Part shown: positions 1 to 6,798 of the stretch, piece by piece
How positions within the stretch are numbered: position 1 is the first letter of the stretch
How the letters are laid out: each line of letters begins with the position of its first letter
NCBI GenBank assembly: GCA_964387775.1
Contig: CAYLZO010000064.1
Coordinates: 1 to 22,185, forward strand
Source: CAYLZO01 sp964387775
GTDB taxonomy: Bacteria; Chloroflexota; Anaerolineae; JAAYZQ01
Reading direction: 5' to 3'
DNA: 22,185 nucleotides
Notes under the pieces: model-generated
Database searches by the model: none
What the model was told of the DNA's origin: nothing
Seen by the model: the letters and a program-made list of their open reading frames with translations, nothing else
Position numbers and translations under genes: made by a program

Positions 1-148
1 TTATGTCTATGTCAACGATCCAGGCCTCTATCCAGAAGATCTGGTGTGGAAGTATAGGCACGTGGATTTCCGCAAGGCATTCGAGGTCCTGTCCAGGGCC
101 GTGGCGATTGGCCAGCCGCGCTGGGTGATGCCGGCCAACGCGCTGTAG
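1..148 (+). CDS. C-terminal fragment of unknown protein (possibly C39-like peptidase)
   Basis: The window opens inside a reading frame (frame starting at base 2) that runs 48 codons to a TAG at 146-148. The visible tail contains VYVNDPGLYPEDLVWKY and ends PRWVMPANAL. A VYVNDP-type strand is typical of the end of C39-like cysteine peptidases, where the catalytic His lies just upstream, but the catalytic residues are outside the window, so this is a weak guess. It is not NuoJ, which usually precedes NuoK, so the nuo genes here begin at nuoK. The gap to the nuoK ATG is 41 bp. Confidence 0.4.
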   Translation, partial: YVYVNDPGLYPEDLVWKYRHVDFRKAFEVLSRAVAIGQPRWVMPANAL

Positions 149-189
149 TTTTGTTACCGACGAGTTCCGCGATTTCACAGGGAGGGGAG

Positions 190-492
190 ATGGTCCCGGC
201 TTCCTACTATTTGATTCTCAGCGCAATTCTATTTACCATCGGCGCCGTCGGCGTGTTGATCCGGCGCAACGCGCTGGTCATGTTCATGTCGGTGGAGATG
301 ATGCTCAATGCCGTCAACCTGACGCTCATCACCTACTCGCGCCTGTGGGAGCACGTGGACGGTCAGGTGTTCGTGCTGCTGGTCATGGCCGTCGCCGCCG
401 CCGAGGTGGCCGTGGGGCTGGCCATCGTCGTCGCCCTCTTTCGCCACGAGGAGACGGCTGACGTGGATGAGCAGAGTTTGTTGAAGGGGTAA
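190..492 (+). CDS. nuoK: NADH-quinone oxidoreductase subunit K
   Basis: Small membrane subunit of complex I, part of the proton channel between NuoJ and NuoN. From ATG 190 the protein is 100 aa, the usual NuoK length, and starts MVPASYYLILSAILF as family members do. A TTG at 151 in the same frame would add 13 residues lying across the ribosome binding site (GGAGGGGAG directly before ATG 190), so I reject it. Three membrane helices are visible. The two buried glutamates of the family are present in SVEMMLNAVN and in AAAEVAVGLAIV. The gene ends TAA at 490-492. A 256-bp gap carrying minus-strand RNA signals separates it from nuoL, unusual for genes that normally abut. Identity is secure. Confidence 0.95.
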   Translation: MVPASYYLILSAILFTIGAVGVLIRRNALVMFMSVEMMLNAVNLTLITYSRLWEHVDGQVFVLLVMAVAAAEVAVGLAIVVALFRHEETADVDEQSLLKG

Positions 493-495
493 AGG

Positions 496-556
496 AAAAG
501 CACCGGTCCAAGACCGGTGCCTTACGGGCGGTTCGCGCCCCCTTGCCTCAGAAGCA
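496..556 (-). ncRNA. candidate small RNA complementary to the tRNA-like anticodon arm
   Basis: Predicted from three signals on the minus strand: a near-perfect sigma70 promoter (562-590), a start near 555-556, and a terminator (hairpin 500-520 followed by TTTT at 496-499). The first bases, TGCTTCTGAGGCAAGG (556 to 541), are the exact 16-nt complement of the anticodon arm of the tRNA-like RNA at 649-664. They can form a small hairpin (TGC/GCA) whose 7-nt loop TTCTGAG is the full complement of the anticodon loop CTCAGAA, so a kissing contact is possible. A second short hairpin follows (GGGCG, loop CGAAC, CGCCC). Transcription and pairing are inferred; the complementarity is seen directly. Confidence 0.5.
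500..520 (-). terminator. intrinsic terminator of the small RNA
   Basis: Perfect 9-bp hairpin, GCACCGGTC with a 3-nt loop, read on the minus strand and followed immediately by TTTTCCTTT. On the plus strand no T run follows, so the orientation favours the minus-strand transcript. It lies 8 bp after the nuoK stop. Confidence 0.6.
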
Positions 557-561
557 TCTCT

Positions 562-590
562 AGTATAGCATGAAAAGTGTGTGCTGTCAA
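562..590 (-). promoter_or_regulatory. sigma70 promoter for the small RNA
   Basis: Minus strand: -35 TTGACA (585-590), 17-bp spacer, -10 TATACT (562-567). The predicted start falls at about 555-556, exactly where the 16-nt complement of the tRNA-like anticodon arm begins. Confidence 0.7.
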
Positions 591-606
591 GGACCAAAAC
601 AGAAAA

Positions 607-690
607 CGGGGCGGGGAGGACTCGAACCCCATGCCCGGAGGCACCCTTTGCTTCTGAGGCAAGGCCCTACACCTGTAGAGTTCCCGCTCC
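607..690 (-). tRNA. tRNA-like RNA, tRNA-Sec/allo-tRNA architecture, anticodon CAG
   Basis: Reading 690 to 607, the 84 nt fold as: 8-bp acceptor stem GGAGCGGG/CCCGCCCC with one A-C mismatch; AA; 6-bp D stem CTCTAC/GTAGGG with tetraloop AGGT; anticodon stem CTTGC/GCAAA (last pair C-A); loop CTCAGAA; GGG; variable arm TGCC/GGCA with loop TCCG; 4-bp T stem GGGG/CCTC; T loop TTCGAGT; then G at position 73. CCA is not encoded and a T-rich tract follows. The long acceptor stem, 6-bp D stem with 4-nt loop and long variable arm are hallmarks of tRNA-Sec and of the 8/4 'allo-tRNAs' reported during tRNA-Sec searches. G73 plus a long variable arm suggests SerRS recognition, yet the anticodon reads the leucine codon CUG. 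It could be a degenerate selC, a missense-suppressor tRNA or a regulatory mimic. Confidence 0.55.
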
Positions 691-697
691 TGCGGCC

Positions 698-726
698 ATT
701 CTACCACGATTGAGGTAAACGTGCAA
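698..726 (-). promoter_or_regulatory. extended -10 promoter for the tRNA-like RNA
   Basis: Minus strand: TTGCAC (721-726), 17-bp spacer, TAGAAT (698-703) preceded by TG one base away (extended -10). The predicted start lies about 7 bp downstream, at 690-691, that is at the mature 5' end of the tRNA-like RNA, so little or no 5' leader would need removal. The -35 matches consensus only in TTG. Confidence 0.55.
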
Positions 727-748
727 CTTTTGGGAGAAAACCCTTGAG

Positions 749-2710
749 ATGCTGAACTACGTGTGGCTCATCCCGCTGTTCCCGCTGCTCGGCGTGCTGG
801 TCAACGCCACGGTGGGCCGCCGGCTGCCCCGGCGCATCGTGGCCATCGTCGCCAGCCTGGCCGTCGGCGCTTCGTTCGTCGCGGCGGCGCTGGTCTGCTT
901 CGAGATGCTGGGCCTGCCACTGGAAAGCGCGGCAGGCGGCCCTGGCCTGAGCGGCGTCGAAGGCCCTGGGCAGGAACGCATCATCCCCATTTTCTCCTGG
1001 ATCGTGGCCGGCGACTTTGCCGTCGAGGCCCGCATCCTGCTGGACCCACTCTCCATCGTCATGACCCTGGTCGTCACCGGCGTGAGCACCCTGATCCACG
1101 TCTACTCGGCGGGCTACATGCACGGCGAGGCGTACCACAACCGCTACTTCACCTGGCTCAACCTCTTTGTGTTTATGATGCTGATCCTCGTCCTGGGCGA
1201 CAGCTTTTTGACCCTGTACGTCGGCTGGGAGGGCGTCGGCCTGTGCTCCTACCTGCTCATCGGCTACTGGTTCGAGCGTGAATCGGCCGCCGATGCGGGC
1301 AAAAAAGCCTTCATCGTCAACCGCGTGGGCGATTTCGGCTTTGCCCTGGGCATCCTGCTCATTTTCGCTAACCTCGGCAGCCTGGCCTTCGCCGACGTGT
1401 TCCCGGCGGCAGCGACGCTGCTGCCCGGCACGGCGACGGCCATCGCCTTGCTGCTCTTCCTGGGGGCCATCGGCAAGTCGGCCCAGATCCCGCTCTACGT
1501 CTGGCTGCCCGACGCCATGGAAGGCCCGACGCCCGTCAGCGCCCTGATCCACGCCGCGACGATGGTCACCGCCGGCGTCTACATGGTCGCCCGCTGCCAC
1601 GCGATTTTCGAGGCGTCGCCTGCGGCGCTGAGCTGGGTGGCCTGGATCGGCGGGCTGACCGCCTTCTTCGCGGCGACGATGGCCCTGGTGCAGCGCGATT
1701 TTAAGCGCATCCTGGCCTACTCGACCATCAGCCAGCTCGGCTACATGTTCCTGGGCGTGGGCGTGGGCGCCTACGCCGCCGGCATCTTTCACCTGACGAC
1801 CCACGCCTTTTTCAAGGCCCTGCTCTTTCTCTGCGCCGGCAGCGTAATGCACGCCCTGGGCGGCGAGCTCGACATTTTCAAGATGGGCGGCCTCCGCCGC
1901 AAGCTGCCCTGGACCTTTGGGGCATTCCTGGTCGGCGCGCTGGCGCTGTCGGGCCTGCCGCCGCTGGCCGGCTTTTTCAGCAAGGACGAGATTTTGTACA
2001 ACGCCCTGGCCGGCGGCCACACCGCCCTGTGGCTGGTGGGCCTCGTCACCGCCGGGCTGACGGCGTTCTACACCTTCCGCTTGCTCTTTGTCGCCTTCTA
2101 CGGCCAGTCGCGTCTGGACAAAAAGACGGCGCGGCGCGCCCACGAGTCGCCGCCGGTGATGGTCGTTCCGCTGGTGGTCCTGGCCGTGCTGGCGGCGGGG
2201 GCCGGGTTCCTGGGCCTGCCCGCGTCGTGGGGCCTCGGCAACGCCATAGACGGTTTCCTGCACCCGGTCTTTGCCGACGGGCCGGCGCTGCCCCACCTGA
2301 GCGATAGCTTATTTGTGGAGTTGGGCTTGATGGCCTGCTCGGTGCTGGCCGCGGCGGTGGGCATTTTTGTGGCCTATTGGCTCTACGTCCGCAGGTGGGG
2401 GGCGGCCGAGCGCTGGTCCAAGAGCGCCGGCTGGCTCTATGACCTCGTTTGGCACAAGTACTACGTGGACGAGGCCTACACTGAGGTCATTGTCAAGCCA
2501 CTGCGCGCCCTGGGCAGCGCCCTGGAGCGGGACGTGGAGCTGCGCGGTATCGACGGCGCGGTCAACAGCCTGGCCTGGCTCGTCGGCCGGGCGGGCCAGG
2601 GGCTGCGGCGCTTGCAGACCGGGCTGGTGCGCAACTATGCGCTGGCGATGCTGGTCGGGGTGGTAGCTATTTTGATTTACTTTGTCGTCAAGAGTATGGT
2701 GGGGTTGTAG
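749..2710 (+). CDS. nuoL: NADH-quinone oxidoreductase subunit L
   Basis: Largest antiporter-like, proton-pumping subunit of complex I, in the cytoplasmic membrane. 653 aa, within the family range. Signature residues run in order: GWEGVGLCSYLLIGYW (key Glu in the fifth helix), NRVGDFGFALG, IGKSAQIPLYVWLPDAMEG with its pumping Lys, the discontinuous-helix His in SALIHAATMVTAGVY, KRILAYSTISQLGYM, HAFFKALLFLCAGS, and PPLAGFFSKDEIL. The C-terminal part (from about residue 560) carries the amphipathic lateral helix and a final anchor helix. The ATG at 749 is preceded only by a distant GGGAG, so the start signal is weak. It is flanked by RNA and DUF3800 insertions rather than directly by nuoK and nuoM. 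Confidence 0.96.
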   Translation: MLNYVWLIPLFPLLGVLVNATVGRRLPRRIVAIVASLAVGASFVAAALVCFEMLGLPLESAAGGPGLSGVEGPGQERIIPIFSWIVAGDFAVEARILLDPLSIVMTLVVTGVSTLIHVYSAGYMHGEAYHNRYFTWLNLFVFMMLILVLGDSFLTLYVGWEGVGLCSYLLIGYWFERESAADAGKKAFIVNRVGDFGFALGILLIFANLGSLAFADVFPAAATLLPGTATAIALLLFLGAIGKSAQIPLYVWLPDAMEGPTPVSALIHAATMVTAGVYMVARCHAIFEASPAALSWVAWIGGLTAFFAATMALVQRDFKRILAYSTISQLGYMFLGVGVGAYAAGIFHLTTHAFFKALLFLCAGSVMHALGGELDIFKMGGLRRKLPWTFGAFLVGALALSGLPPLAGFFSKDEILYNALAGGHTALWLVGLVTAGLTAFYTFRLLFVAFYGQSRLDKKTARRAHESPPVMVVPLVVLAVLAAGAGFLGLPASWGLGNAIDGFLHPVFADGPALPHLSDSLFVELGLMACSVLAAAVGIFVAYWLYVRRWGAAERWSKSAGWLYDLVWHKYYVDEAYTEVIVKPLRALGSALERDVELRGIDGAVNSLAWLVGRAGQGLRRLQTGLVRNYALAMLVGVVAILIYFVVKSMVGL

Positions 2711-2733
2711 CACGGAACGAGAGGAGGAGCCTA

Positions 2734-3495
2734 ATGGATGGTTGGTCCGATACCTACTTCTTATACCTCGATGAATCCGGCAATCCCGGCTCCGACCCGG
2801 TACAGAGGTTCTTTGTTTTGACAGCCCTCACCACACGGGTCGAGCATTGTATGGCCGTACAAGAATTGCTGACAGACCTGAAACTCAAGTTCTTTCCTGC
2901 CATCCAACCTGACGAGATCGAAATCAAAGGACGCAACCTGATCCATAGCAAGGGTTTTTTCGAAAATGTCCGCCTGGAAACGCGCCAGGCCATACTTCAC
3001 GAGATCTTTGACCTCTTGGGAAAGCAGCCACTATGGTTGTTTGCAACCATCATAGATAAGGAGGACCCGGCCATACGACGGCTAGGGCTTCTACCCGATG
3101 ACGTCTATCGGTATGCATACAAGAACTTGCTCCGACCTATAGAGCATTTTCTCGTGGAGGTGGCGGGTTCCGGCCTGATCTTTGTAGATAGCCTTGCTTC
3201 TTCGATTCGTAGCCACCTTCGAGACATCCGCCTGATTGGTATCCATCGCGAGTATCTGGGCGAAGTCAAGAGAATGGGACAGACCTCACGTCTGTTAGAG
3301 TTCCCCGTCTTTGTACAAGGGCAGTTCTTTTCAGCGATCCAGCTTGCGGACGTATGCGCCTACGAGATATTCCATGCCTTTCAGATTGAACCTGAGGCTG
3401 TCACGTTGGAGGAGTTGAATCCTCATCGAAAAGAGGGTCTTGAGGTTGTCTTGAAACTGCTCAAACGATCCGATGGTTTGGAGCGATTGCCCTGA
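2734..3495 (+). CDS. DUF3800 domain protein inserted in the nuo operon
   Basis: 253 aa, starting at ATG 2734 after a strong site (GAGGAGG, 7 nt away). The N-terminal LYLDESGNPGSD is the acidic DES signature of DUF3800. Further family features are GLIFVDSLASS in the middle and the late FFSAIQLADVCAYEIFHAF helix. DUF3800 proteins are thought to have an RNase H-like fold with a metal site built from such acidic residues; their activity is not established, and many sit in defence or mobile settings. Codons are clearly more A/T-rich than in nuoL and nuoM, suggesting later acquisition. It lies 23 bp after nuoL and is convergent with a strongly promoted minus-strand RNA that ends just after its stop codon. 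It has no role in complex I. Confidence 0.85.
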   Translation: MDGWSDTYFLYLDESGNPGSDPVQRFFVLTALTTRVEHCMAVQELLTDLKLKFFPAIQPDEIEIKGRNLIHSKGFFENVRLETRQAILHEIFDLLGKQPLWLFATIIDKEDPAIRRLGLLPDDVYRYAYKNLLRPIEHFLVEVAGSGLIFVDSLASSIRSHLRDIRLIGIHREYLGEVKRMGQTSRLLEFPVFVQGQFFSAIQLADVCAYEIFHAFQIEPEAVTLEELNPHRKEGLEVVLKLLKRSDGLERLP

Positions 3496-3602
3496 AAAGC
3501 AATGCGCCTCCGGTGCTAGCCCCAGAGGCGCTTGTGCTGAACCTGGCAGGCGAACGCATTTCAGTGTTCTATGCGCTCCATCAAGTTGCGGAGCACCTTG
3601 CT
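3496..3602 (-). ncRNA. DUF3800-adjacent structured RNA candidate
   Basis: Predicted RNA of about 105 nt between a perfect-consensus promoter (3608-3636) and a hairpin plus TTTT close to the DUF3800 stop. Read on the minus strand it can form an outer stem GTGCT/AGCAC enclosing short hairpins, including CGCAT/ATGCG and CCT/AGG, so a multi-branched fold is possible, followed by the terminator hairpin. No protein frame of note is present. From memory, Rfam holds several RNA motifs named after DUF3800 because they recur beside DUF3800 genes; whether this one matches any of them cannot be told here. The fold is by eye. Confidence 0.5.
3504..3531 (-). terminator. terminator hairpin of the DUF3800-adjacent RNA
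   Basis: Stem GCGCCTC/GAGGCGC (7 bp, 3504-3510 with 3525-3531) and an inner helix GG-GC/GC-CC. On the minus strand it is followed by ATTGCTTTTC (T run 3496-3499). On the plus strand TTGTGCTG follows, so it may also weakly reduce readthrough from DUF3800 into nuoM. Confidence 0.5.
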
Positions 3603-3607
3603 ACCAT

Positions 3608-3636
3608 ATTATAAGGGAATCTTGCTCACATGTCAA
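3608..3636 (-). promoter_or_regulatory. perfect-consensus sigma70 promoter, antisense to the nuo operon
   Basis: Minus strand: TTGACA (3631-3636), exactly 17 bp, TATAAT (3608-3613). It starts about 30 bp upstream of the nuoM ATG and points back toward DUF3800. The start is expected near 3601. A full-consensus promoter opposing a highly expressed operon is notable. Confidence 0.8.
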
Positions 3637-3664
3637 GTAAATTCTGGACGGAGGATCTGACGGG

Positions 3665-5194
3665 ATGAACCAACTCGGCTTCCCGCTGTTGTCCATCGTG
3701 ATATTTTTGCCGCTGGCCGGCGCGCTGGCGACGCTGCTCCTGGGCCGCAGCCGGGCGGCGGTCAAGGCCTGGGCGCTGGCCGTCACCCTGGCCGACCTGG
3801 CCCTGGCCGGCGCCCTGTGGGCCTTTTTCGACTATGGCCGGGCCGGGATGCAGTTCGTCGACAAGTTCGCCTGGATCGAGCCCCTGGGCATCCAGTACCA
3901 CGTCGGCCTGGACGGCATCAGCCTCTGGATGGTGCTGCTGGCGGCTTTCCTCAGCCCCGTGGCCGTGCTCGCCTCGTGGAAGCTCCTCGACGAGCGGCCC
4001 GAGGCCGACGCCCGGCTCTACGCTGCGTTCCTGCTGGCCCTGGAGACGGGCGCGCTGGGCGTCTTTGCCGCCGTGGACCTGGTGCTCTTTTTCGTCTTTT
4101 GGGAGGCGATGCTGGTGCCGATGTACTTTCTCATCGGCAAATGGGGCGGCGAGCGGCGGCTCTATGCCACCCTCAAATTCTTCCTCTACACCCTGGCCGG
4201 CAGCGCCCTGATGCTGGTCGCCATCCTGGCCCTGGCCACCCTCCACTACCAGGACACCGGCACCCTGACCTTTGACCTGGTGCGCCTCTACGACCTGCCG
4301 CTCCCCTGGCTGGCCCAGATGTGGCTCTTCCTCGCCTTTGTGCTGGCCTTTGCCGTCAAGGCGCCCATCTGGCCGCTGCACACCTGGCTGCCCGACGCCT
4401 ACGTCCAGGCGCCGGCGCCGGTGACGATCCTGCTGGCCGGCGTGCTGTCCAAGATGGGCATCTATGGCCTGCTCCGCTTCTGCCTGCCCCTCTTTCCCGA
4501 CGCCGTGGCTGCCGCCCGGCCCTGGATCTGGGGGCTGGCCATCGCCGGCATCGTCTACGGCTCGCTGCTGGCCCTGGTGCAGAAGGACCTGAAGCGGCTG
4601 GTGGCCTACTCCAGCCTGGCCCACGTCGGGACGATCTTTGCCGGGGCGCTGGCCGGCAATACCCAGGGCGTGCAGGGCGCGCTGCTCTACTCGGTGTCTC
4701 ACGGGCTGACCGTGACGGCCCTGTTCGTGTTTGTCGCCCTGCTCGAGTCCCGGCGGGGCACGCGCCAGATCGACGACTTTGGCGGACTGTGGAAGAGTTT
4801 GCCGCTGCTCGGCTCGCTGCTGCTCACGGTGATTTTCGCCGCCATCGGCCTGCCGGGTCTGAGCGGCTTCCCCGGCGAGTTTCTGGCCCTGCTGGGCATC
4901 TTTCGCCAGAGTATGGCGGCGGCGGCCTTTGCCGCGCTGGGCATCGTGCTGGGGGCCTGGTACATGCTCAACTTCTTCCGCCGAACCTTTGCCGGGCCAC
5001 TGGATCGCGCCGAGAACCGCACCTTGCCCGACCTGCGCCGCCGCGAGGCCCTGATCCTGCTGCCGCTCGTGGCCCTGATGTTCGTCGTCGGCATCCTGCC
5101 CAACCTGATCCTGCGGCCCACCGATACCACCGTGGACGACCTGCTCACCCGCGCCGAGGCGCGCCGCGTCGTGTTGATGGAGACTGGCGAGTGA
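3665..5194 (+). CDS. nuoM: NADH-quinone oxidoreductase subunit M
   Basis: Second antiporter-like subunit of complex I. 509 aa, with a start at ATG 3665 behind GGAGG. Family residues are visible: FFVFWEAMLVPMYFLIGKWGG (channel Glu), FAVKAPIWPLHTWLPDAYVQA (pumping Lys), PAPVTILLAGVLSKMGIYGLLRF, LKRLVAYSSLAHVG, and LPGLSGFPGEFLAL with the late Glu. About 14 membrane helices fit the length. The segment SHGLTVTALFVFVALLE departs a little from the usual SHGL...ALF motif but keeps the His. It ends TGA at 5192-5194 and is separated from nuoN by a palindromic repeat. Confidence 0.96.
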   Translation: MNQLGFPLLSIVIFLPLAGALATLLLGRSRAAVKAWALAVTLADLALAGALWAFFDYGRAGMQFVDKFAWIEPLGIQYHVGLDGISLWMVLLAAFLSPVAVLASWKLLDERPEADARLYAAFLLALETGALGVFAAVDLVLFFVFWEAMLVPMYFLIGKWGGERRLYATLKFFLYTLAGSALMLVAILALATLHYQDTGTLTFDLVRLYDLPLPWLAQMWLFLAFVLAFAVKAPIWPLHTWLPDAYVQAPAPVTILLAGVLSKMGIYGLLRFCLPLFPDAVAAARPWIWGLAIAGIVYGSLLALVQKDLKRLVAYSSLAHVGTIFAGALAGNTQGVQGALLYSVSHGLTVTALFVFVALLESRRGTRQIDDFGGLWKSLPLLGSLLLTVIFAAIGLPGLSGFPGEFLALLGIFRQSMAAAAFAALGIVLGAWYMLNFFRRTFAGPLDRAENRTLPDLRRREALILLPLVALMFVVGILPNLILRPTDTTVDDLLTRAEARRVVLMETGE

Positions 5195-5196
5195 GC

Positions 5197-5236
5197 CCTG
5201 GTACCCGATACCCGGTACCGGGTACCAGGTATCGGG
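5197..5236. repeat. palindromic intergenic repeat, copy 1 (nuoM-nuoN gap)
   Basis: Arms CCTGGTACCC (5197-5206) and GGGTACCAGG (5220-5229) form a 10-bp hairpin, followed by GTATCGGGA. It shares the 17-mer GGTACCCGATACCCGGT (5200-5216) exactly with a second copy at 15579-15595. This is REP-like, with no coding content. Confidence 0.7.
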
Positions 5237-5261
5237 AACTCGCTGCTGACAAGGAGCCTGC

Positions 5262-6728
5262 ATGGAAATCGTGATTCCCGCGTTCGACTGGCTGGTCATC
5301 GCCCCGGAGCTGGTGGTGCTCGTCACCGCTCTGCTGGTGATGGTGCTCGACCTGTTTTTGCCTCGAACGCAAAGGCACCGGCTGGCGTGGCCGAGCCTCG
5401 TCGGCGTGTTGGCGACGGCGGCAGTGTCCTACTATGTCTGGGACGGCTCGGACCCGGTGCTGCACCAGATGCTGGCCGCCGACGGCTACGCCCTCTTTCT
5501 CAACCTCGTCATCCTGGTCGCGGCGGCGCTGGCCATCCTCTTTTCAGTCGAGTACGTGGCGCGGGCGGGCCTGGCCCACCGCCGAGGAAGCGGTACTCCG
5601 CAGGGCGAATACTACACCCTGCTGCTCCTCTCGACGGCGGGCATGATGCTCATGACCGGGGCGGTCAACCTGATGACGATGTTCCTGGCGCTGGAGATCC
5701 TGTCCCTCGCCCTCTACGTGCTGGTGGGCCTCAACCGCGCCGAACGGCGCTCGGGCGAGGCGGCATTGAAATACTTCCTGCTGGGCGCCTTTGCCAGCGG
5801 GTTTTTGCTCTACGGCATGGCCCTCGTCTACGGCCAGGCCGGAACCACCGCGCTGAGCGGCATCCGCGAGCACGTGCTGGGGCTCGAAGAGTTCCCTTCC
5901 CTCCTGACCGTGGGCCTGGGCTTGATGATCGTCGGTTTTGGCTTCAAGGTGGCCCTCGTCCCCTTTCACATGTGGGCGCCCGACGCCTACGAGGGAGCGC
6001 CGACCTCGGTGACGGCCTTTATGAGCGTCGGCGCCAAGGCTGCGGGGTTCGCGGCGCTGGGCCGGGTGGCGCTCTACGCCTTTGAGTCGTCCCGGGCCGA
6101 TTGGGCCTGGCCCCTGGCCGCTTGGGCCGCCTTGACCATGACCGTCGGGAACTTGGCCGCCCTGCGCCAGACCAACCTCAAGCGGCTGCTGGCCTATTCG
6201 AGCATCGCCCACGCCGGCTACATCCTGGTCGGCGTGGCGGCGGGCAACGAGATGGGTGCCAGTGGCCTGCTCTTTTACCTCTTTGCCTATGCCTTTATGA
6301 ACGTGGCGGCCTTTGGCGTTCTCATCGCCACGGGCGAGACGCTGGAGGATTTGGCCGGGCTGGCAAGCCGCAAGCCGGGGCTGGCGGCGGCGATGACGGT
6401 GTTCATGCTCTCACTGGCCGGGGTGCCGCCCCTGGCCGGTTTTCTGGGCAAACTCTACGTTTTCAGCGCCGCCGTCCAGGCCGAGATGGCCTGGCTGGCC
6501 GCCTTCGGCGTGGCCAACAGCGTGATCTCGGCCTACTACTACCTGCGCGTGGTGCGGGCCATGTGGCTGAGCGAGGAGCAACCTGCCGAAGCAATGCCAC
6601 CCCCCCGAGACACGCCGCTACAGGTCGGCCTGGGGCTGGCGTCCGTGGCGACGGTGTTGCTGGGCCTCTGGCCCGGCCCCGTCCTCGACCTGGTCCGCGT
6701 CGCGGTGGGTGCGTTGTTGGGCGGATGA
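5262..6728 (+). CDS. nuoN: NADH-quinone oxidoreductase subunit N
   Basis: Third antiporter-like subunit of complex I, next to NuoK in the assembled enzyme. 488 aa from ATG 5262, preceded by AAGGAG at 6 nt. Diagnostic stretches are LALEILSLALYVLVGL (channel Glu), GFGFKVALVPFHMWAPDAY (pumping Lys), EGAPTSVTAFMSVGAKAAGF, LKRLLAYSSIAHAGYILVG, PPLAGFLGKLYVF (late Lys) and the C-terminal YYYLRVVRAMWL. It is the last nuo gene here; an RNA promoter follows 62 bp after its stop. Confidence 0.96.
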   Translation: MEIVIPAFDWLVIAPELVVLVTALLVMVLDLFLPRTQRHRLAWPSLVGVLATAAVSYYVWDGSDPVLHQMLAADGYALFLNLVILVAAALAILFSVEYVARAGLAHRRGSGTPQGEYYTLLLLSTAGMMLMTGAVNLMTMFLALEILSLALYVLVGLNRAERRSGEAALKYFLLGAFASGFLLYGMALVYGQAGTTALSGIREHVLGLEEFPSLLTVGLGLMIVGFGFKVALVPFHMWAPDAYEGAPTSVTAFMSVGAKAAGFAALGRVALYAFESSRADWAWPLAAWAALTMTVGNLAALRQTNLKRLLAYSSIAHAGYILVGVAAGNEMGASGLLFYLFAYAFMNVAAFGVLIATGETLEDLAGLASRKPGLAAAMTVFMLSLAGVPPLAGFLGKLYVFSAAVQAEMAWLAAFGVANSVISAYYYLRVVRAMWLSEEQPAEAMPPPRDTPLQVGLGLASVATVLLGLWPGPVLDLVRVAVGALLGG

Positions 6729-6790
6729 CCGCCCGCCCCTTGCTTTGTCCAGAGCCTTCAAAATGAACCTTTGGGCCGCGTTTTGCGTTA

Positions 6791-6796
6791 TATAAT
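6791..6796 (+). promoter_or_regulatory. -10 element of an orphan RNA unit
   Basis: A perfect TATAAT at 6791-6796 downstream of nuoN, without a good -35 at 17 bp (CCTTTG there; TTGGGC is only 14 bp away). It stands just ahead of two strong hairpins, which is the main reason to call it. Confidence 0.4.
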
Positions 6797-6798
6797 GT

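Noticed and set aside
151..189. TTG start for nuoK at 151
   Set aside because: The extra residues are encoded by the ribosome binding site itself, and NuoK proteins begin at the MVPxxYYL sequence.
607..690. Canonical tRNA-Leu(CAG)
   Set aside because: The anticodon fits, but the acceptor stem is 8 bp, the D arm is 6 bp with a tetraloop, base 73 is G rather than the A needed by LeuRS, and CCA is absent.
607..690. Functional selC (tRNA-Sec reading UGA)
   Set aside because: The loop places CAG, not TCA, at 34-36, and the T stem is 4 bp rather than 5. Only the overall architecture is Sec-like.
701..2296. 531-codon open frame on the minus strand over nuoL
   Set aside because: It is a shadow of nuoL in a GC-rich gene: low-complexity Gln/Arg/Gly/Asp composition, no domain, opposite a clear family member. 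The same applies to 3626-5326 over nuoM, 8798-10015 over the GH31 gene and 20244-21593 over the cytochrome.
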